Positions 52,279 to 61,564 of a DNA stretch of 64,000 bases are shown here, one piece after another. Both the position numbers and the translations under genes were made by a program. The stretch covers positions 186,001 to 250,000 of the forward strand of contig NZ_JAUSSH010000004.1 in NCBI RefSeq assembly GCF_030812255.1, read 5' to 3'. The notes beneath the pieces are model-generated. The model was not told where the DNA came from. It made no database searches and worked only from the letters and a program-made list of their open reading frames with translations. How positions within the stretch are numbered: the first letter of the stretch is position 1; every line of letters starts with the position of its first letter. Source of the DNA: Paeniglutamicibacter psychrophenolicus. Its GTDB lineage: Bacteria > Actinomycetota > Actinomycetes > Actinomycetales > Micrococcaceae.

Positions 52279-53391
52279 ATGTCCATCCTCAAAAGCGTGG
52301 TCGTCGTGACCAGCGCAGCACTCATTGCCTCCGGCGCGTTGACCGCCAGCAGTGCACCGGCACCAACTGCCGGCCGCACCGCACAGCACCACGCTGCGTC
52401 CCCCGAACAGCTCAATCCGGGCCCGCTGGCCGCCATCACCAAGTCCATGGCAGCCGCCCAGCTCTCCCCCGCGAAGACCACAGAGGCCCTTGAGAAGCAG
52501 CTGGCCACCGTCCGCGCGGCCCTCCAAGACGCCGAGGCGGCAACACTTGAGGCCACGGAGAACGCCGTGGCCGCGGAAGAGGCCGCCACGCAAGACCGGA
52601 CCACGGCAGCTTCCCTAGCCGGAACCTCCCTGGCAGCCCTGGGCCGGAGCCAGGCCCAGGTCCAACAGCTGGAGTCCGCAAGGCTCGCCCACACCGCCCA
52701 GGGGCTCTTCGACCAGGCCGAGCTGCGACTCAATGCCAAGCATGAGGATCTGGTCGAGGCGTCCGCGGCGCTGCGCAAGACCTCGGTTGCCCGAGAAAGT
52801 GCGCGGCTTGCCAGGCAGTCCGAATCCCGCGAGGAGGCCGAACTCATCGCCGCGCTGGAGGACTCCGAATCCAACGTCGCCGAACCGGTGAATGATCCGG
52901 CGCTGGATCCCGAGACGCTCGAAAGCACCCAGGTGGCCATCGGCGCGCTCGGCACCGCCTCCGTGGCCACCGCCGCCATCCAGGTTCCCACCAAAAAACT
53001 GACGCGGACGGCCCGAATCAAGAAGTCCGTCAAGTGGGCCAAGAAAATCGCCAAGAACAACAAGTACAAGTACCGCTATGGTGCCACCGGCCCGCGGTAC
53101 TTCGATTGCTCCGGCTACGTGGGCAAGGCATTTGCGAAGGGCGGGAAGAAGCTCAAGCGCACCTCCAGCGCCCAGTACAAGGCGGCGCCCAAGAAGGTGA
53201 AGCTGTCGAAGCTGAAGAAGGGTGACCTGGTGTTCTGGTCGTCCAACCGCGGCCGGTCCTTCTACCATGTGGCCATGTACGTCGGAAACGGCAAGATCGC
53301 CCATGCCCGCAACCCCAAGGCCGGTATTTCCGTAACCAGGTTGAATTATGCGGGCATGCGCAATATCTACAAGTACGCAGGCCGCTACTGA
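52279..53391 (+). CDS. Secreted NlpC/P60 endopeptidase with coiled coil
   Basis: Predicted D,L-endopeptidase that cuts peptidoglycan stem peptides outside the cell. 370 residues: signal peptide (about 1-26), a long Ala/Glu-rich coiled coil (about 60-200), a basic linker (KKSVKWAKKIAKNNKYKYRYG), then NlpC/P60 with catalytic Cys in FDCSGYV, His in FYHVAMYVG and the polar third residue in IAHARNP. The coiled coil followed by NlpC/P60 is the RipA/CwlO-like plan. AGGA lies about 9 nt before the ATG. A paralogue follows downstream. Confidence 0.92.
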   Translation: MSILKSVVVVTSAALIASGALTASSAPAPTAGRTAQHHAASPEQLNPGPLAAITKSMAAAQLSPAKTTEALEKQLATVRAALQDAEAATLEATENAVAAEEAATQDRTTAASLAGTSLAALGRSQAQVQQLESARLAHTAQGLFDQAELRLNAKHEDLVEASAALRKTSVARESARLARQSESREEAELIAALEDSESNVAEPVNDPALDPETLESTQVAIGALGTASVATAAIQVPTKKLTRTARIKKSVKWAKKIAKNNKYKYRYGATGPRYFDCSGYVGKAFAKGGKKLKRTSSAQYKAAPKKVKLSKLKKGDLVFWSSNRGRSFYHVAMYVGNGKIAHARNPKAGISVTRLNYAGMRNIYKYAGRY

Positions 53392-53420
53392 TCGGAACCG
53401 CTTGGCGGCGCACGGCGACA

Positions 53421-53459
53421 CCCCGCACTGACCTTGGACAACACGGCTTCGGTGCGGGG
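53421..53459 (+). terminator. Hairpin after the first NlpC/P60 gene
   Basis: CCCCGCAC and GTGCGGGG form an 8-bp stem with a 23-nt loop 29 bp past the stop; no long T-run follows. Confidence 0.5.
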
Positions 53460-53503
53460 CGTTGTCTCGGAATAGCCTGCATATTAAGATCGAATTAAGG
53501 AAT

Positions 53504-53521
53504 AATTACACCGTTGTAATT
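53504..53521. promoter_or_regulatory. AT-rich palindrome before the second NlpC/P60 gene
   Basis: AATTACA CCGT TGTAATT is a perfect inverted repeat within an unusually AT-rich patch (about 53478-53540). It lies about 150 bp before the start codon, so it is a candidate regulator site. Confidence 0.5.
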
Positions 53522-53672
53522 GAAGTTATTGATGTGGCTGCTGTTGCCAGTGTGAATAGGTATCCCATAGGGTGCTATAGGAAGCAGCGATCAGGCCGCA
53601 CCGTTCAGGCCGTATTTCTCGCATTGGTTGCGAGACTTGCAAACCGATCGCCGCGGTAAGGATCAACACGGC

Positions 53673-55325
53673 ATGGCAATCAGGGAAACATTGGGCGTCG
53701 CCGCCTGCTCAATTGCATTGGCAGCCACGTGCTTTACGGGCGGGCTCCCCGCCGCAGCGGCAACGCTGGGCGCACCAAGCAGCATCGCGGCGCAACCCAA
53801 CACCGTGGGCACCGCACTGCCTACCCAAGCCCAGCTGGAAGCAGCCAAGTCAGATCCCGAGGCCCTCAGCGCCCTGGTCGATCAACTTGAATCCGAAATC
53901 GAATCCGGCCGCCAGCGCATCATCACCGCCGAGGCCGCCGCCTTGGACGCCCAGGACATCCTGCTGGACGCGGACCAGCTCCTGGCCGAACGCACCCAAG
54001 CGGCCGACGAAGCCAAGACCGAGGCAGAGAAGGCCACCGAGTTCCTGCTTTCGAGCAAGAAGGATGTCGGGGCCCTGGCCTCGGACCTGTACCGCAACGG
54101 CGGCGTCAACCCCGGCGTGGTGACCCTGTTGGAGGACAGCAAGGACAACGACGTCCTGTACAAGGCCTCCACCATGGACGCCCTGAGCGCCAACCGCACC
54201 ATGACCGTGAGCAATGCCGAGGACGCGGCAGCACTGTGGACGGCGTGGCAGGACTATGCAGCGGCGGCCGCGGAAGCCGCCGACGAGGCCACCTCCGCCC
54301 AGCGCACCGCGGCCGCCAAGGCCACGACCACCCTTTCCAGCTACCAGGACTCCATCGCGCCACAGGAACAGCTCCGTGAGCAGCTCATTGGGCAGCTGGC
54401 CTTCCTGCACGAGGTCGACGCGGCCAAGGAAGCCGAGCGCATTGCCGCCAAGGAAGCGGCAGCCGAAGCCAAGAAGCTCCAGGAGCTGATCGACAACGCG
54501 CCGCAGGCCAAGCCGCTGGAGACCCAGCAAAGCAAGGCGCCTGAGATCAAGCCGCTTGCCGCCCCGCCGAAGGTTCCCACCGAGCGTCCGCAGGGCCAAA
54601 CCCTGGTCCCCAAGGCCTCGGTGCCCAAGGCCCCCCAGCTGACCGTCGCGGTTCCGCCCAGGGCCCCCGAGTCGGCCCCTGCCCCGAAGCCCGAGACGAC
54701 GCAGGCACCGAAGCCGACGCCCAAGCCCGAGTCCCCCAAGGAAACGGCCAAGCCCAAGCCCGAGGCGACGCAGGCACCTAAGCCGGCTCCCAAGCCCAAG
54801 GAGACGGCCAAGCCCGAGGCACCCAGGGAAACGGCCAAGCCGAAGCCCAAGCCAAGCGCTACGCCGAAGCCACCGACGATCGCTCCGCAGGCCCCGAAGG
54901 AATCGGTCAAGCCCAAGCCCGAACCCGAGACTTCGGCGCCGCAATCGTCGCGCAACTACAACGCCGCCTTCGCCTGGGGCCGCATGATCGCCAACGACGA
55001 TTCCAAGCAATACAGGTACGGCGCCAACGGCCCGGACTTCTACGACTGCTCGTCATTCGCGCAGGCGGCCTATTCCAAGTCGGGCATCAGCCTGCCCCGG
55101 AGCTCCTCGCAGCAATACGCCGCGGCCCCGACCAAGGTCCCGATCAGCCAGCTGCGCCGAGGTGACCTTGTGTTCTCCTCGTCCAACGGCGGCAATTCGT
55201 TCTACCACGTCGCCATCTACCTGGGCGGTGGACAGGTCCTGCATGCACGCAACCCCAACAGCGGCATCTCCGTGACCCCGTTGAGCTGGGTCAACAACCT
55301 GCATCCCTACGCGGGACGCTACTAG
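53673..55325 (+). CDS. Secreted NlpC/P60 endopeptidase with Pro/Lys linker
   Basis: 550-residue peptidoglycan hydrolase. Signal peptide (about 1-33), coiled coil (about 65-285), a low-complexity linker of Pro, Lys, Ala and Glu (about 290-435; repeats such as KPKPEATQAPKP) and a C-terminal NlpC/P60 domain with catalytic Cys in YDCSSFAQ, His in FYHVAIYLG and HARNPN. The catalytic domain is close to that of the preceding gene, so this is a paralogue with an added wall-spanning linker, echoing the M23 pair. ATG at 53673 with AAGG about 11 nt upstream. A 21-bp perfect hairpin ends the transcript. Confidence 0.92.
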   Translation: MAIRETLGVAACSIALAATCFTGGLPAAAATLGAPSSIAAQPNTVGTALPTQAQLEAAKSDPEALSALVDQLESEIESGRQRIITAEAAALDAQDILLDADQLLAERTQAADEAKTEAEKATEFLLSSKKDVGALASDLYRNGGVNPGVVTLLEDSKDNDVLYKASTMDALSANRTMTVSNAEDAAALWTAWQDYAAAAAEAADEATSAQRTAAAKATTTLSSYQDSIAPQEQLREQLIGQLAFLHEVDAAKEAERIAAKEAAAEAKKLQELIDNAPQAKPLETQQSKAPEIKPLAAPPKVPTERPQGQTLVPKASVPKAPQLTVAVPPRAPESAPAPKPETTQAPKPTPKPESPKETAKPKPEATQAPKPAPKPKETAKPEAPRETAKPKPKPSATPKPPTIAPQAPKESVKPKPEPETSAPQSSRNYNAAFAWGRMIANDDSKQYRYGANGPDFYDCSSFAQAAYSKSGISLPRSSSQQYAAAPTKVPISQLRRGDLVFSSSNGGNSFYHVAIYLGGGQVLHARNPNSGISVTPLSWVNNLHPYAGRY

Positions 55326-55347
55326 GCACGAAGCCAGCCAGCCCACC

Positions 55348-55392
55348 ATGAGTGAGGGCGCTGCAACCGTTGGTTGCAGCGCCCTCACTCAT
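55348..55392. terminator. Very strong bidirectional terminator (21-bp perfect stem)
   Basis: Arms 55348-55368 and 55372-55392 are perfect reverse complements with a GTT loop, between the converging NlpC/P60 and UspA genes. The stem is built on GTGAGGGCGCTGCAACC. Confidence 0.88.
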
Positions 55393-55407
55393 TGGACGGG
55401 GATCGGC

Positions 55408-56379
55408 CTACAGGCCGTTGGCCCTGTCCTCGAACTCCTGGCGGGAAGCCAGCCGCGGGTCGTCCCCGTCGGGAACCACCATCACGGGGCCCTTGGAGTG
55501 GTGCAGCACACCCTGGCTGGTCGAGCCCAGGAGCATCCCCGCAAAGCCTCCACGGCCGCGTGAGCCGGTCACCAGCAGCCTGGCGGTCTGGGATTCACGG
55601 ATCAGGATTTCCACCGGGGCGCCGTCGATCACGTCGGTCTCGATTTCCAGGCCCGGGAACAGGCTCTGCAGCCAGGCCTTGCCGATGCCCATCTGGTGGC
55701 GCACGTCGGCGGTGACGGCTTCCTGGTCGACGGTTGCCGGCATCCAGGCCAGGGCGCCGCTGATCGGGGCCAGTGCACAGACCACGCGCAGCGTCAGTCC
55801 GCGGGTGGCGGCCAGCTCGGCGGCAACGAGCACGGCCAGGCGCGCCCGGTCCGATCCGTCCACGCCGACGACGATGCGGTCCTGGACCTGGACGTCGCCT
55901 TCCTCTCGTTTGGCAACGCACAGCGGCACCACGACGGTCGGGCACTTGGCGTGGGCCGGAAGTGCACTGGAAACCGATCCGAGCAGCCTTCCGACGAATC
56001 CGCCGCGGCCCCGGGTGCCGACCACGATCAGCTCGGCCTGCCGGCTCAGGTCCAGCAGCACCCCGGCCGGGTCGCCGGACTCGATGTAGGTACGCACCGT
56101 GATGTCCGTGTCGGTGATCGTGGCACGCGCCTGGCGGACGACTTCCTCGGCGCCGTTGCGGATCAGTTGGTCGTCCAGCGTGGCATAGCCTGCATCCATG
56201 GACGAGGCGGCGAAGACAGGGATCGTGTAGGCCGTCACGATGTTCAGGATGCTTCCGCGCCGCTTGGCTTCCTGTGCGGCCCACTTCAGGGCGCAAAGGC
56301 CCTGGTCCGAACCGTCGACACCGACAACGATTCCCTCGATGACCTCGGCGTCACCCTCGGGCCTGTTGTTTTCGCTCAT
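55408..56379 (-). CDS. Tandem-domain universal stress protein (UspA)
   Basis: 323 residues with two USP domains. Each begins with a VVGVDGSD nucleotide-site stretch and ends with the ATP-binding pattern GxxGxxxG(S): GTRGRGGFVGRLLGS (first) and GSRGRGGFAGMLLGS (second). Two-domain, ATP-binding Usps are typical of actinobacteria and act in dormancy, hypoxia or other stress. Start ATG at 56379, GGAG 8 nt upstream; three earlier codons are in frame. Confidence 0.93.
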   Translation of the reverse strand: MSENNRPEGDAEVIEGIVVGVDGSDQGLCALKWAAQEAKRRGSILNIVTAYTIPVFAASSMDAGYATLDDQLIRNGAEEVVRQARATITDTDITVRTYIESGDPAGVLLDLSRQAELIVVGTRGRGGFVGRLLGSVSSALPAHAKCPTVVVPLCVAKREEGDVQVQDRIVVGVDGSDRARLAVLVAAELAATRGLTLRVVCALAPISGALAWMPATVDQEAVTADVRHQMGIGKAWLQSLFPGLEIETDVIDGAPVEILIRESQTARLLVTGSRGRGGFAGMLLGSTSQGVLHHSKGPVMVVPDGDDPRLASRQEFEDRANGL

Positions 56380-56536
56380 CGTCTTCACTCCTACGCGTCA
56401 CGGTCTGGGTCCTCGCGGGCTTCCCCGTACGAGGTCCCGTGCTTCCATTGTTCACCACAGTGTGACGTGGGTCTATCTGTTGCCGAGCGTGGCGCATTTC
56501 TCCCTTGTTTTTTCGCCTAGCGGCGTAAAACCGAAC

Positions 56537-56542
56537 TATACT
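56537..56542 (+). promoter_or_regulatory. -10 box for a leaderless NCS2 permease transcript
   Basis: TATACT lies exactly 6 nt before the ATG at 56549; no ribosome site is present. Confidence 0.6.
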
Positions 56543-56548
56543 TCCCCC

Positions 56549-58015
56549 ATGCCCTCACAGGAAAACTCCCTCCTCGAAAAGACGAAAGTTTCGCGTCTGG
56601 ACCGTTACTTCAAGGTCTCCGAACGCGGATCCAACTACTCCAGAGAAATCCGTGGCGGCTTTGCCACCTTCTTTGCCATGAGCTACATCGTGGTGCTGAA
56701 CCCGCTGATCCTTGCCGGTGCGGATTCCAACGGCGACTCCCTGGGTTCGGCCCGGGTCGCCGCCGCCACCGCACTGGTTGCCGGCATCATGACTATCCTG
56801 ATGGGTGCCTGGGCCCGGCACCCCTTCGCCATGGCCACCGGGCTGGGCGTCAATGCCTTCATCGCCGTGACCGTGGCAACCAACCCCGGGCTCACCTGGC
56901 CCGACGTCATGGGCCTTGTCATCGTTTCGGGCCTGACCATGCTGGTGCTGGTGCTCACCGGCTTCCGCACCGCGGTGTTCAACGCCGTGCCCGCGAGCCT
57001 CAAGTCCGCCATCGTGGTCGGCATCGGCATGTTCATTGCGCTGATCGGGCTGGTCAACGCCGGCTTCGTGCGCCGCATCCCGGATGCCGCCGGAACCACC
57101 GTCCCGGTCGGCCTGGGCTTCGAGGGCACGCTGGTCGGCTGGCCCATCCTGGTGTTCATCGTCGGCCTGCTGCTGACCATCGCCCTGGTCGTGCGCAAGA
57201 CCAAGGGCGCCATCCTCATCGGCATCATCGTCTCCGCCGTCCTGGCAAACGTCCTCGAGGCCGTGTTCAAGATCGGCCCGTCCTTCGACGGCACCACCGC
57301 CAACCCGCAGGGCTGGTCGCTGGTGGCCCCCTCGATGCCGAACTGGGCGCTGCCGGACCTCTCGCTGATCGGGCAGGCCAACATCTTCGGCGCCTTCCAG
57401 AACCTCGGCGTGACCGCAGCCCTGCTGCTGGCCTTCGTGATCCTGCTGTCCATCTTCTTCGACGCCATGGGCACCATGGTGGGCCTGGCCAATGAGGCCG
57501 GCTCCGTGGACAAGGACGGGAACATCCCTGACGTGGACAAGGTGCTGCTGGTCGACGCCATGGGTGCCGTGGTGGGCGGCGGCGCTTCGGCTTCCTCCAG
57601 CCAGATCTACGTGGAGTCCGGTGCCGGCATCGGCGAGGGCGCCCGCACCGGCCTGGCTTCCATCGTCACCGGAGTGCTGTTCCTGGCCGCGATGTTCCTG
57701 ACCCCGCTGATCCACCTGGTCCCGTTCGAGGCCGTAGCCCCGGCCCTGGTGGTCGTTGGCTTCATGATGATCTCGCACGTCTCGAAGATCGACTGGAACG
57801 ACATGGGTGTGGCCATCCCCGCGTTCCTGACCTTCGTGCTGATGCCCTTCACCTACTCGATCGCCAACGGCATCGGGGCCGGCTTCGTGTCCTTCGTGTT
57901 CATCCGGGCCATCCAGGGTCGCGCCCGCGAGGTGCACCCGCTGATGTGGGCAGTTGCCGCCGCCTTCGTGCTGTTCTTCGGCATCGGCGTCATCGAGCAG
58001 GCAATGGGCGCCTAG
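56549..58015 (+). CDS. NCS2 family purine permease (AzgA/PbuG type)
   Basis: Proton-coupled importer for guanine, hypoxanthine or adenine. 488 residues with 12-14 helices. Family landmarks are EIRGGFATFFAMSYIVVLNPLIL near the start, MATGLGVNAFIAVTV, FDAMGTMVGLANEAG (substrate-site region) and GAVVGGGASASSSQIYVESGAGIGEGARTGL. Start is leaderless-type with TATACT 6 nt upstream. A strong terminator follows. It is divergent from the UspA gene. Confidence 0.93.
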   Translation: MPSQENSLLEKTKVSRLDRYFKVSERGSNYSREIRGGFATFFAMSYIVVLNPLILAGADSNGDSLGSARVAAATALVAGIMTILMGAWARHPFAMATGLGVNAFIAVTVATNPGLTWPDVMGLVIVSGLTMLVLVLTGFRTAVFNAVPASLKSAIVVGIGMFIALIGLVNAGFVRRIPDAAGTTVPVGLGFEGTLVGWPILVFIVGLLLTIALVVRKTKGAILIGIIVSAVLANVLEAVFKIGPSFDGTTANPQGWSLVAPSMPNWALPDLSLIGQANIFGAFQNLGVTAALLLAFVILLSIFFDAMGTMVGLANEAGSVDKDGNIPDVDKVLLVDAMGAVVGGGASASSSQIYVESGAGIGEGARTGLASIVTGVLFLAAMFLTPLIHLVPFEAVAPALVVVGFMMISHVSKIDWNDMGVAIPAFLTFVLMPFTYSIANGIGAGFVSFVFIRAIQGRAREVHPLMWAVAAAFVLFFGIGVIEQAMGA

Positions 58016-58043
58016 CCCGCGGCATTGGACACCGCCTGCACGG

Positions 58044-58083
58044 AAGCGGGCCGCGGGGAGGAAATCCTCCCCGCGGCCCGCTT
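58044..58083. terminator. Strong terminator after the purine permease gene
   Basis: Two perfect 19-nt arms (58044-58062, 58065-58083) with a 2-nt centre, followed by CTTTT on the plus strand. It lies between converging genes and may work both ways. Confidence 0.92.
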
Positions 58084-58111
58084 CTTTTGTCTCCCCGGCG
58101 CGTTCGTGCGG

Positions 58112-59251
58112 CTACCTGGCCTCGAGCTTCCACAGCGAGGTGACCTCGGCCGAGCGTTCGGCGTGGAACGGGTCGGACGCGTCGGCGGCGCGGCCGTGCG
58201 ACGGTACGGTGTCATCGCGCCCGCGCACCACCAGCCCGGCCTCCTCGATCCACCCCAGCAATTGTTCGCGGGTGCGCAACCCCAGGCGCTCGGCCAGATC
58301 GGAAATGACCAGCCAGCCCTGCCCGCCCTCGGAAAGGTGCGCCGGCAGGCCCCTGAGGAACGCACGCAGCATGGCCGATTTCGGGTCGTAGACCGCGTAG
58401 TCCAGCAGCGTCTGCGGGGTCCCGGGCAGCCACGGCGGGTTGCACACCACCACGTCCGCTTTGCCCTGCGGGTACATGTCCTGCACGATGGCGGTGGCGC
58501 TGCCGGACAGGCCCAGAGCCTCGAGGTTCGCGTTGGCGCAGGCCACGGCCCGGGCCTGCGAGTCGGTGCCGGTGACCTGCCCGACGCCGCGTTGGGCCAG
58601 GATCGCTGCCAGCACCCCGGTGCCGGTGCCGATGTCGAAGGCCAGCGCGGTGCCCGGAAGTTCCGCGCGTGCCACCAGGTCCAGGTATTCCCCGCGCACC
58701 GGGGCGAAGGTGCCGTAGTGCGGGTGGATCCTCGCGCCCAGGGCCGGAACGTGCAGCCCGGTGGCCCGCCACTGCTGGGCGCCGATGGCCCCGAGCAGTT
58801 CCTGCAGGGACACCACGGTGGGTTCGTCGACCGGGCCGAAGGCGTTGAGCCAGGCCCCGGAGACGTCGGGGGCGCGGCGCAGCGGGACCACGGGTCCCGG
58901 ATCCACCGGGACCAGCAGCATTGCCAGCACCCGCGCGCGCTGGGTGCGCGCCTGGCGGTACTTGTAGAAGCGCTCGGCGGTGGTGGGTTCCGCGGCGTTG
59001 CGCTTGGGCTTGGCCCGCGTTCCGTCGGGGATGCGCCGGGCGATCGCCCCGAGCAGCTGGCGGGCGTTGTGGTAGTCCCCGGTGAAGAGCAGGCCGGTGC
59101 CCGCCGCGGCCAGCCGGTAGGCCTCGTCGGCGCCGAGTGCGTCGTCGACGACCTGGATGCTGCGGGGCGCGGCCGCGTCGTTGGCCGAGGACCAGCGGGC
59201 GCTGCGTTCCTCACCCTCACGCGTGAAGGAAATCGTTGCCGGGGTATTCAT
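58112..59251 (-). CDS. Class I SAM-dependent methyltransferase (PrmC/RlmG-like)
   Basis: 379 residues. An N-terminal region of about 190 residues precedes the methyltransferase domain, which has the SAM-binding FDIGTGTGVLAAILAQ and the NPPW motif typical of N-methylation of Gln, adenine or guanine in rRNA or proteins. The two-part build resembles RlmG/RsmC rRNA guanine methyltransferases and actinobacterial DUF7059-type enzymes. Substrate unknown. AGGAG lies about 12 nt before the ATG. Confidence 0.87.
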   Translation of the reverse strand: MNTPATISFTREGEERSARWSSANDAAAPRSIQVVDDALGADEAYRLAAAGTGLLFTGDYHNARQLLGAIARRIPDGTRAKPKRNAAEPTTAERFYKYRQARTQRARVLAMLLVPVDPGPVVPLRRAPDVSGAWLNAFGPVDEPTVVSLQELLGAIGAQQWRATGLHVPALGARIHPHYGTFAPVRGEYLDLVARAELPGTALAFDIGTGTGVLAAILAQRGVGQVTGTDSQARAVACANANLEALGLSGSATAIVQDMYPQGKADVVVCNPPWLPGTPQTLLDYAVYDPKSAMLRAFLRGLPAHLSEGGQGWLVISDLAERLGLRTREQLLGWIEEAGLVVRGRDDTVPSHGRAADASDPFHAERSAEVTSLWKLEAR

Positions 59252-59384
59252 CGCGGTGCGTGGCTCCTGCTCAAGATGGGTGGGTCGTGCGGCGAAACCG
59301 GTTCCGCTGCGGTTCGGTCGCGGAACCCAAGCCTATAGCGGGCGGCGCGCGGCCACCGGCCGGCGAGACCAGGGGCGGGCCGGT

Positions 59385-60272
59385 CTAGACCGCGGTGGAG
59401 TGGCGCGCGAAGTTGCGCACCGTGGCATCGTCCCAGTGCTGGGCCGGGACCCCGCCGCCGAGCAGTTCGCGGATGAAGCCGGCACCTGCGGGGATCGGCG
59501 CGTTCGATCCGGCGATGATGACGTTTCCGTGGCGACGGCCCTTGAGCATGGTCGGGTCCGCGACGATGGCCACGTGCTTGAAGACCGCACAGATGGTGGC
59601 GGCTTCCCGCCTGGCGTTTTCCAGTGCCGGGGTGTCCCCGCAATTGACGATGTACAGCCCGTTGGCGTCCAGCACGCGGGCCGCGTGCGCGGTGAACGCC
59701 AGGGTGGTCAGGTCCCTGGGCGTCTGGTCCCCGGCGAAGACGTCGCGGATGAGCAGGTCGCGGGTGGCGTCGGTGAGCGTGGCCAGCACTTCCCCGGCCT
59801 CCCCCACGCGGATCCGCAGCAGCGGTGCGCGCGGCAGGTCGAACCAGGCACGCACCAGGGCGGCAAGCTTGCCGTCCAGTTCGACGACGACCTGGCGGGC
59901 GTTGGGGTAGGTGTCCGAGGCCCAGCGCGCCATCGAGCAGGCTCCGCCGCCCAGGTGCAGGACCCGCAGCTTGTGCCCCGCCGCCTCGATCTGCGAGGGG
60001 ACGAAGCGCGAACGGATCAGGGCCGCGATCCAGCGCATGTATTCGAAGTCTAGGTGACCGGGGTCGGCCAGGTCCACGTGTGAGGAGGGGACGTCGTTGA
60101 TGCGCAGCAGCCAGCCGGTGGGCGAGTACGGGTCCCGTTCCAGTTCCGCGGTGCCGGTGTCGATGTGGTAGATGCCCTCGAGCGGGCCGTCGGTCGGTGC
60201 GGCCAGGGTGGTGGGCGCCACCGGCGCGTTGTTCCGGGCTCCCTTGTTCCTGCCCTTAGCCACGGTCGGCAC
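59385..60272 (-). CDS. Spermidine-synthase-like methyltransferase-fold protein
   Basis: 295 residues with the spermidine/spermine synthase fold: VLHLGGGACSMARW as nucleotide-binding loop, VVVELDGKLAALVRAWFDLP, and RDLLIRDVFAGDQTPRDLTT where the usual Asp-containing gate would be. Other spermidine-synthesis genes are absent, so a role in polyamines is uncertain; many actinobacterial members are of unknown substrate. GTG at 60272 overlaps the GNAT stop by 17 bp, and an internal GTG at 60263 is an alternative. Confidence 0.78.
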   Translation of the reverse strand: MPTVAKGRNKGARNNAPVAPTTLAAPTDGPLEGIYHIDTGTAELERDPYSPTGWLLRINDVPSSHVDLADPGHLDFEYMRWIAALIRSRFVPSQIEAAGHKLRVLHLGGGACSMARWASDTYPNARQVVVELDGKLAALVRAWFDLPRAPLLRIRVGEAGEVLATLTDATRDLLIRDVFAGDQTPRDLTTLAFTAHAARVLDANGLYIVNCGDTPALENARREAATICAVFKHVAIVADPTMLKGRRHGNVIIAGSNAPIPAGAGFIRELLGGGVPAQHWDDATVRNFARHSTAV

Positions 60273-60777
60273 CGCGGCGGACCATGCGCAGCTCGTTCAG
60301 TCCGGCCCAGTCGTCGACCAATGCCTCGACGCGGCCGTCGGCCACGAAGCCGTGCTTCTCGTAGAACCCGCGGGCACGCTGGTTGTGCTCAAGCACCCAG
60401 AGCACCGCGTCGCGGTTCCCCAGCGCGGCGGCCATCAGGCGCTCGCCCAGTCCGGTGCCGTGTTGCGAGGCCAGGACGTAGAGGACCTGCAGTTCGATGG
60501 CGATCCCGGTGTCCGAGTCGTCGTCCGCCGCGGGGCCGCCGCCGGCGATGCCAACGATGTCACCTGATGTGCTGGCGGCGATCCACAGCTCGGCGCCCTG
60601 GGCCAGGCCGCGGGTCCACCAGTCGGCCTGTTGCTCCAGGGAGGCGCGGGCGTTGGCGAAGAAGGAGGCGGGGCGCTGGCTGCCATAGGCTTCTTCCCAG
60701 GACGCGAGCTTCATTTCGAGGGCTGCGGGAATGTCTTCGGGCACGGCAAGTCGGATGGTGCAGGGATCGGTAGTCAC
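60256..60777 (-). CDS. GNAT family N-acetyltransferase
   Basis: 173 residues with IRLAVPEDIPAALEMKLASWEEAY opening and the acetyl-CoA-binding motif VLASQHGTGLGERLM (Q/RxxGxG/A), then VLEHNQRARGFYEKHGFVADG. Substrate unknown. Start is GTG; TAAGCT lies 7 nt upstream, suggesting a leaderless message. The spermidine-synthase-like gene follows with an overlap. Confidence 0.9.
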   Translation of the reverse strand: MTTDPCTIRLAVPEDIPAALEMKLASWEEAYGSQRPASFFANARASLEQQADWWTRGLAQGAELWIAASTSGDIVGIAGGGPAADDDSDTGIAIELQVLYVLASQHGTGLGERLMAAALGNRDAVLWVLEHNQRARGFYEKHGFVADGRVEALVDDWAGLNELRMVRRGADRG

Positions 60778-60869
60778 AGGGGCAAGCTTATGCGCTTGGC
60801 GGCCGCCGCGACGAAAGGAGCGGGCACCCCGAATCAGCCCCGCCCCGGGGCGGTTGTCTGCCGGGCTTC

Positions 60870-61559
60870 CTAGCGGATGACGGCCAGGGCAAAGCCGTCC
60901 CAGCCCTTGGCCCCGACGGTCTGCAGTGCCGTGGCGTCGAGCCGCGGGTTGGAGCCGAGCACATCGATCCCCTGCCGCACGCCGTTGACCATCCGCCCGG
61001 CCTCGGAGAGCGGATCCCCGGGCCGCAGCACCGCGCCCTCGCGCACCACATTGTCCACCACGATGACGCTTCCGGTGCGGCCCAGCGTGATGGCCAGGTC
61101 GATGTAGTGCCCGTTGTTTTCCTTGTCCGCATCGATGAAGATCAAGTCAAAGGGTTCACCGCCCTCGGCCAGCAGGGCATCGAGGGTGTCCAGGGCCGCG
61201 CCGATGCGGATGTCCACCCGGTCCTCGACCCCGCACGCGGCAAGGTTGTCCGCGGCCACCCGGGCGTGCAACGGCTCGTACTCGCAGGTGGTCACGTGCC
61301 CGCCGGGGCCGACCCCGCGGGCCAGCCAGGTCGTAGAATACCCGCCCAGGGTGCCGATTTCCAGCACCCGCTTGGCACCGGCGATCTGGGCCAGCAGCAT
61401 CAGGAACTTGCCCTGTACCGCGCTGACCTCGATGTGCGGGAGCCCGGCGGCGTGGGCGCGTTCCCGCGCCTTCGCCATTTCCGGTTCCGGGGCGAGCAAT
61501 TTTTCCACCAGGTACTTGTCGACGTCGGCCGGGCCGGGCAGGGCTGCTGAGGTTTCCAT
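60870..61559 (-). CDS. O-methyltransferase, family 3
   Basis: 229 residues related to catechol and caffeoyl-CoA O-methyltransferases. SAM motif VLEIGTLGGYSTTWLA, metal/substrate Asp in FDLIFIDADKENNGHY, and VIVVDNVVREGAV are all present. The ATG at 61559 has AGGAG 8 nt upstream. The thiamine-binding protein gene ends 5 bp before it, so the two are one transcript. Substrate unknown. Confidence 0.92.
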   Translation of the reverse strand: METSAALPGPADVDKYLVEKLLAPEPEMAKARERAHAAGLPHIEVSAVQGKFLMLLAQIAGAKRVLEIGTLGGYSTTWLARGVGPGGHVTTCEYEPLHARVAADNLAACGVEDRVDIRIGAALDTLDALLAEGGEPFDLIFIDADKENNGHYIDLAITLGRTGSVIVVDNVVREGAVLRPGDPLSEAGRMVNGVRQGIDVLGSNPRLDATALQTVGAKGWDGFALAVIR

Positions 61560-61564
61560 GTTTG

